From Anoplolepis gracilipes (lineage: Eukaryota > Arthropoda > Insecta > Hymenoptera > Formicidae): DNA of 64,000 nucleotides. Both the position numbers and the translations under genes were made by a program. The notes below the pieces were generated by a model that saw only the letters and a list, made by a program, of their open reading frames with translations, made no database searches and was not told the origin of the DNA. This document shows positions 58,448 to 64,000 of the stretch, in pieces (the first letter of the stretch is position 1; each line of letters starts with the position of its first letter). The stretch lies in contig NC_132980.1 of the NCBI RefSeq assembly GCF_047496725.1, positions 3,579,001 through 3,643,000 of the forward strand, written 5' to 3'.

Positions 58448-60716
58448 TTAGAGCACCGGAGTAAGGGCCATTTGCTGGAAATGCGGCGTGAAGCTCCACT
58501 TGCTGTCCAGAACGAGTCCCAGAAATTTCATCTCCGACTTGATCCGAATATTCCCTATGTGCATCTGAGCTCTCGATGGGACCCTCGACCGAGGCTTCGA
58601 AAACCAGATGGCCTCGGTCTTTTCGGGGGCCACCTTCAGGCCCAGTGCACGGACGCGCGACGTCACCAACGCTGTGCCCACCTCTGCCAGACGGACTACC
58701 CTGTTCCATCCCCGTTCCCGGGCCACCACTAGCGTGTCTTCAACGTAACACGTCAACGAGAAGCCCGGGAGGAGGGCACTACGAAGGACTCAATCGTAAC
58801 CCAGGTTCCACAGGGAACGGTCCGAGGACCGACTATTCGTTCTATGAGTTTCACACTTATTAATCTCGCCATATCGCCCCACATAAGTTATGTACCTCTG
58901 GCTCAGGTAGTCCCTGATAATGTTTCTTAGATAGGGGGGAACCTGGTGGAAATCCAGCGCCCCCAATACCCTCCAAAGGAGGGAGTTAAAAGCGTTGGCG
59001 ATGTCGATTGACACCGCAATCACCCCCTCCCCTTGGGAGACTGCCTCTTCCGCGAGGGATCTCACATGCTTTATCGCATCAACTGTGGAGCGTCCCTCGC
59101 TGAAACCAAACTGACAGGCAGCCAGGTTGGGACTATCCTGAGCCAGGTGCCTCCTCAGGCGGGCAGCAATTATCCTTTTTAGTAGCTTGCCCGCCTCATC
59201 GAGGAGGCAGATGGGACGATACACCGAAGGAGAGCCTTCAGGTTTGCCCTCCTTGGGAAGGAGGACCAGGTGCGCCTCCTTCCAAATTTTGGGATAGCGT
59301 CTGATCTTAAGGCACTGATTAAAGAGCGACGGACGTCTTCCCCCAGGACCTCTGTAGGCCGAAGTCTTGGCGGGGATACCATCTAGCCCCGGGGCAGTAT
59401 GTTTCGCCCGGAGTCTTTTTACTTCCCCGCCAAGATCCTTCGTGGTCACCTCTAGTTCGTCTGACCACGGGACAGGTATTAACACGGGCGGTCGATTTGG
59501 GAGTACTAACGGTTTCTCCCCAGGGAACAGGGTGTCGACCACCCGTGCCAGGAACTGGGGTTGTAGGCGTTCGATCGTGGGAGGGCTACCGCCGGCCAGT
59601 TTTTTCCTAACCAGTGTATAGGGCCGCCACCAGGGGTCTTGGTCGACCGACGCCATCAACTCTTCCCAGGCCGTGGCCTTGGCTCTTTGGATGGTCCGCT
59701 GGAGAGAGGCTTTTAGTGATCTGTACGCCTCCCTCAGCGGTGCCGCTGTTGCTTCGAGATCTTTCCTTCGGCGGCATTTGGTGTATGACCGCCGGGCTCT
59801 ATTACACTCATCTCTGAGCCCGGAAAGTTCCTGGTCCCATGAGTATGCCGCCCGTTTGGCCGAAACGACCTTTCCCCGGGGCATCGCGGCGTCGCATATC
59901 TCCGCGACTGCCTCCCCGGAGCTTGGCCGCCCCACGGTCCACGTCTTCCCTATGCCTAGACAGCTGGCCTGTCCAGGTCTTCGCGGCGGCGGCTGCCTTC
60001 AAGAAGTTTCGATATTTTCTTGGTCGACTACCGAGGTGGTTGCCTGGCCCTCCTCTGGCTCACCTCCCATTTACCTATGGAGGGGTCGGCGACACTGAAG
60101 CTGATATAACAGTGATCCGATAGTGTCGCCACTCCCTCCATGATCTTCCATTTGGTTACCATGCGTGCGGCACGCGCATTACCCAGAGTAATATCTATTA
60201 TCGACGCGCCATTGTGCCGCACACATGTAAACTCTCGACCCTGGTTGAGTGTCAAAAGGCCGATTTCGTCAGTTCACTCAACCAGGATCCTTCCTTTCGC
60301 GTTTGTCACCGGGGAGCCCCACACGTAGGATTTCACGTTGAGGTCCCGGCGACTAATACTGGGCGATTCATTTTGGGGCGTATAACGTCCCCGATATCGC
60401 CCAGCATTTTTTCAAACTCGGGGAGAGGGCGGTTGGGCAAAAAATAGACGCCCACCACAACGTCTTTCCCCAACTTACGGCCACGAACCCCTCACCCTTC
60501 TTGATGATCAAGAAGGGGAGGAATCGCTGGCCTCCTCCGCATATAAGTGTCACCGAGCCCCCGCGGTCTCCGGCTCAATCCGTCCGGTCTACAACCACGT
60601 AGGGCTCGGCGACAACAACCAGGTCAACCCCCCCCCCACTCCGCGATATGTTGCCAAAGCAGATCTTGCGATGCAGCGGAGTGGTTGACATTGGTCTGAA
60701 GGAGGCTATAGGACAT
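58448..60716 (-). pseudogene. R1-clade LINE ORF2 (R1-C): endonuclease and RT, 3'-truncated
   Basis: ATG at 60716-60714 overlaps the ORF1 stop. MSYSLLQTNVNHSAASQDLLW is followed by a C-run slip near 60625-60640 and AEPYVVV. Endonuclease pieces at 60553-60368 and 60255-60028 include ASIIDITLGNARAARM. The RT at 59935-58790 has HTAPGLDGIPAK, YRPICLLDEAGKLL, QFGFSEGRSTVDAIKHVR and SIDIANAFNSLLW, then a shift. The catalytic box reads YVED (58736-58747). The sequence stops near 58445, after FLGLVLDSKWSFTPHFQQMA, where R1-B copy 2 begins. At least four lesions. Confidence 0.9.
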
Positions 60717-61957
60717 TAAACTGTAGTGTCCATAGCCTTCTCCATGGCCTTCATCCCGTCAGGCGCACTGGATCCTGGTTGCCTAGGGAAGCGGGGGGGG
60801 AATGTTCTTCCCTCTTGTCTTCCTTTCCTCCTTTTGCTTTGAGAGGGCTGAGTTTGTTTTCGAGGCTTTGTAAGCGATGCCTTTTCCCTTTCTGTTGGCC
60901 CTCTCGGAGTCGCAGAGCTTGAGCCCTGCCATCTTCTCCACAGAGACCTCTCTTTTTTGAGTCTTTGTTCGCTCAGAGGGGGGGTCTCTGGGGGTTTCCT
61001 TCCTCCTCTTTCTTCCTCCTTTAGCGGCGAGGCAGGTCTTGCCCGAAATGCGGTGCGTCGCCGGCTTTCCCCTTTCAGTGCATATGACGCAATGGGAAGC
61101 CGCGGTGCACTTAGACGCTCGGATTGACCACAACGGTAACATTCGCCACTATGGTCAATTTTGCCCGAGCACTGCTGCCTGGTATGTCCGAACTGTAAAC
61201 AGCGGTGACATTGGAAGAGCCGGTTTTCCAGTAGGGCCACCCCTGCCCTGGTCTATCCTACTCCTATTTTGCCCGCCTTGTCCAGCTTAAGGACTGTTTC
61301 CTTCGGGCATCGCGCCCAGCAACTGAATAGGCCATTCGAGGTCCTGCGCATGTCTCTGATTTTTACCTCGGATACCTGGCATTCACCTGCTCGCGCAATG
61401 GTCGCAGCCACGCTCTCCTGCGTTACTAGGTCCTCCAGCCCGGATAGCCGGATCTCAGCCATGCGCACCGGCCTATACACTCTGGCCTTGTCACCCAATG
61501 CCTCCTTTAATTTGTTGGCCAGTGCCTCGGCCTTTGAGGCACTGTTCTCCCCGGAGATCTCCAGAATGAGAGCCCCGGTTGCCACTCTTATGGACCTGAA
61601 GTACTCAATACCTAGAGGCCCCAGATCTACCTTGTTGGTGACCTCTTGTAGTACCTCGGCCATGGAGAAATCGGCCTCTTCCTCTTCCTGCGTTAAGGAT
61701 CTCGAAATTACGACTGTCCCTTTTTGTCGTGCTTTTATCGCTTTTCTTTTTGCTCTTTCCTTTCTTCTTTTTTGGCTGGGGTAGGGGTGAGGTTGGAGTT
61801 GTTGTATTCCCACATTGTGGGGCTGCACTGCTTCTTGTTTCGGCTGTGGACTTGCCGGTGAGGCGTGAATCCTTTTTGGCAGCGGTGGAAAAGAGGTTGG
61901 CGTGGTCTTCCCTTTCTCCCTTTTCCCACTTTCCTCCTTTACAGCGGTCGCATACAA
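60716..61957 (-). pseudogene. R1-clade LINE ORF1 (Gag-like) of R1-C
   Basis: The frame from 61957 covers a basic N-terminus (KRRKERAKRKAIKARQ), an RRM-like domain (GALILEISGENSASKAEALA, YRPVRMAEIRLSGLED) and, after TAG at about 61255-61253, the knuckle CHRCLQFGHTRQQC. Knuckle 2 (CYRCGQ...) is cut by a frameshift near 61115, and the third (CVICTERGKPATHRISGKTC) continues in another frame. The stop TAA overlaps the ORF2 start as TAATG, the stop-restart arrangement seen in some R1-clade LINEs. Confidence 0.85.
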
Positions 61958-62065
61958 TTTCGCTCCACGACCGTCAAGTTGTGGGGGGTGTCACTTTTGC
62001 GATAGTGCCGCTGTTGGTGGGCCTAGTTAGAGCCACTGTCTTCACCGAGGGTATAGGGTAGGCTT

Positions 62066-63120
62066 AAATTTAGGCCTCACTTCTGATCCCCCAACGGATG
62101 GCCACCCTGCGCTGTGCACGGTGCAAGATATCACGTATAAACTTTATGGTTACCGCTTCGCCCGCCCACACCGGTGCCCTGTACAGGGCAACCGAGTTGA
62201 CGGTGTACGCGTATAAGCTGCGCACTTTGTCGGTCGGCCCTCCCAGATTGGGCATCAGGCGGTTAAGTGCCCCCGATACCCTGTCCACTTTGTCGGCCAG
62301 ACGAATAAAGTGATCACGGAAGCTCCATCTCCCGTTTAGTTGAAGACCCAAGTACTTCAGACTTTCTCCCAACTGGACGGGAGTATCATCCACCTGAATA
62401 TGGGCCCTTGGTGGCTTCTCTTGGAGACCATCATGGAAAAACATGGCCTCCGTTTTCTTGGGGGCTACCTTCAGGCCCATATCTCTGACTGCACGCACGA
62501 CGCAAGCCACCCCTATGTTTGCCATTCTTACAGCTTCCTCCCCAGTTATTTCCCCCGGCCAGTAGCAGTGTGCCATCGGCATAACACACTGTTTTGCAGG
62601 GGGGAGGGCAATGCTCAGGACACGGTCGTATGCGATGTCCCATAAGAGGGATCCTAGGACTGACCTTTAAGGGACATCACAAAACATTACCCGTCGGCAG
62701 TGAGTACCGCTTTTATCGCGGTACTCTAGGCCCCTGCTCTTAAAATAAGACCCGATCACTTCCACGAGGTATTGGGGAACGCCATGGTGTTCTAGGACGC
62801 TTCCCACCTTTCCCTAGGGCAGGGTGTTAAAAGCGTTGGTAATATCCAATGACACAGCGACAACCACCCTGTCCTGCTCCGTGTCGGATTCCACGAGGGC
62901 TCTGACTCGCGTAATCGCGTCAGTAGTAGAACGCCCCTCGCAGAATCCGAACTGATCCTTGTGGAGGTTTGGGCCCGTTCCCTTTAGATGCTGGACGAGT
63001 CGGTTCGCTACGATTCTTTCAAGTAGTTTGCCGATTTCGTCCAGCAAGCAGATGGGCCTATACGCCGACGGGGTGCCCACCTTCGGGATGAGAACCAACT
63101 TGGCCCTCTTTATGCATACC
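62066..63120 (-). pseudogene. R1-clade LINE RT fragment (R1-B copy 3), truncated at both ends
   Basis: Encodes KLVLIPKVGTPSAYRPICLL, QFGFCEGRSTTDAITRVR and SLDITNAFNTLP; then, with shifts and stops near 62816-62650, the catalytic box YADG (62572-62583) and VDDTPVQLGESLKYLGLQL, ending VAIRWGIRSEA at about 62070. It is closer to R1-B copies 1 and 2 than to R1-C. Its 3' end is cut where the R1-C 5' region begins. 63121-63314 upstream is open in part but unrecognised. Confidence 0.85.
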
Positions 63121-63379
63121 TCTGGGCCGGCCCAGGGGTAGTGCGGGACTGAGTACATTGCCGTAATGACCCCGACTCGCCATACGTTACTCACTAAAAC
63201 CACCTCCCTAGGTAGTTGCCTACTCCTCCCACCAAAGATGTCCACTGTTGCCGACTCCCGGGACCGCTCTCGCATACATCCGGGGTCCGGGCAAGATGTG
63301 TGCGTTCTTCGCACCCAAGGTGTTTCATTCCGGTAGATCTTCTATTCCGTTTCCTGGTGTGGTCTTCTTTGTTTTTTAA

Positions 63380-63790
63380 AAGTCGAGTATGACAGTGCTG
63401 GAGTCGTCCACCTCTTCGTCACCGTCCGAACTCACGTCTTCCTAGGTGAGACGAAGGGAACGCCCTTGGTTAGGGCCTATGTCTTTATGCGCGCGTTCCT
63501 TGTCCTCCTTGATCCTCATCACAGTATCCGTAAAGGCGAACACTGTGTCCCAGTTCTTTTCTCCTTTGAGCATAGCCCGATTCCACGGAGCGATAAGTCC
63601 AGTCCAATGGTGTCTCGCAGCTCTTTCCTGTTCACTTCCCAACGGGTGCAAACGCGCCAGGTATAATCCGCCGTGTCCGAGGACGAGGTCCCACAACTGG
63701 TGCACCTAGGGCTAGTAAGTTTCCCGATTTTATGAAGGAAGGCGAAGAAACAGCTATGTCCTATTAAACGCTACGTTAGGTGAAAGGATG
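63380..63790 (-). pseudogene. R1-clade LINE C-terminal fragment
   Basis: On the minus strand around 63715-63600 one frame reads CTSCGTSSSDTADYTWRVC TRWE (C-x2-C...C spacing), the zinc-type motif that closes R1-clade ORF2; neighbouring frames carry the rest. It is very short and broken. 63830-64000 after it holds nothing recognisable. Confidence 0.5.
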
Positions 63791-64000
63791 CCTTCCATGC
63801 TATCTGTCCATCCAAAGTTCAAAGTCTAGGACAATGGCATCAATAGTTTTTCGCCTCCAGTTCCCCCTCTGATTTAAATTAGTTATCCAATTTTCTCTAG
63901 AAAAGGTTGTTTTCTTTTCTCTAATAGTCTTGATATTCTGGACATTTAATTATTTTTTCCTACGCTGGGTTGTTCGCAAAGTTCGTTTTTTTTTTTAGAA

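Overview
This is a transposable-element-dense stretch of a eukaryotic, almost certainly insect, genome. The background is AT-rich, and nearly every recognisable coding region belongs to a mobile element: P, Merlin (ISXO2-like), hAT, Tc1-like, PIF/Harbinger, CACTA-like, piggyBac, Helitron, a Penelope-like element, Ty3/gypsy and errantivirus remnants, and several R1-clade LINEs. R1-clade LINEs, an errantivirus-type Env and a TTAA-flanked piggyBac together point to an arthropod. A hymenopteran such as an ant is my guess, not something the sequence proves. I see no convincing intact host gene. There is only one candidate first exon (about 53.0 kb), a decayed DUF4806 gene (46.3-47.3 kb) and one orphan exon (31.2 kb).

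Layout. 0-1.6 kb: P-element transposase relic. 1.9-6.7 kb: MITEs, one of them a 0.9 kb palindrome, around an LTR element that keeps only an Env remnant and its 3' LTR. 7.6-9.1 kb: a deleted Helitron with both ends. 9.2-21.8 kb: a composite whose outer inverted repeats and 8-bp near-duplication look like one ancient insertion. It contains a Merlin transposase with a Penelope-like element in its first intron, a MITE with a perfect 8-bp duplication, a hAT plus Tc1 block inside ~480-bp inverted repeats, and a gypsy gag fragment. 22.1-24.3 kb: minus-strand Harbinger transposase split by a solo LTR. 24.6-28.2 kb: repeat arrays, palindromic MITEs and an old tandem duplication. 28.3-30.4 kb: CACTA-like transposase relic. 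31.2-37.2 kb: GC-rich R1-clade LINE (R1-A, plus strand). 37.2-38.4 kb: 5'-truncated R1-B copy, minus strand. 38.8-45.0 kb: a 6.2 kb near-perfect palindrome carrying two diverging copies of one Tc1-like DD35E transposase. 45-49 kb: AT-rich, with five small MITEs and the DUF4806 relic. 49.2-51.7 kb: an end-to-end piggyBac with TTAA duplications, broken by only three small lesions. 52.0-52.7 kb: two LTR fragments facing each other. 53.8-63.8 kb: minus-strand R1 elements arranged head to tail, unusually truncated at their 3' ends.

The genes do not form a pathway. They record successive insertions: insertion into introns of other elements, MITEs splitting older duplications, and LINE on LINE. All transposases and polymerases seen carry stops, frameshifts or truncation. 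The least damaged are the piggyBac transposase and the plus-strand Tc1-like copy in the palindrome.
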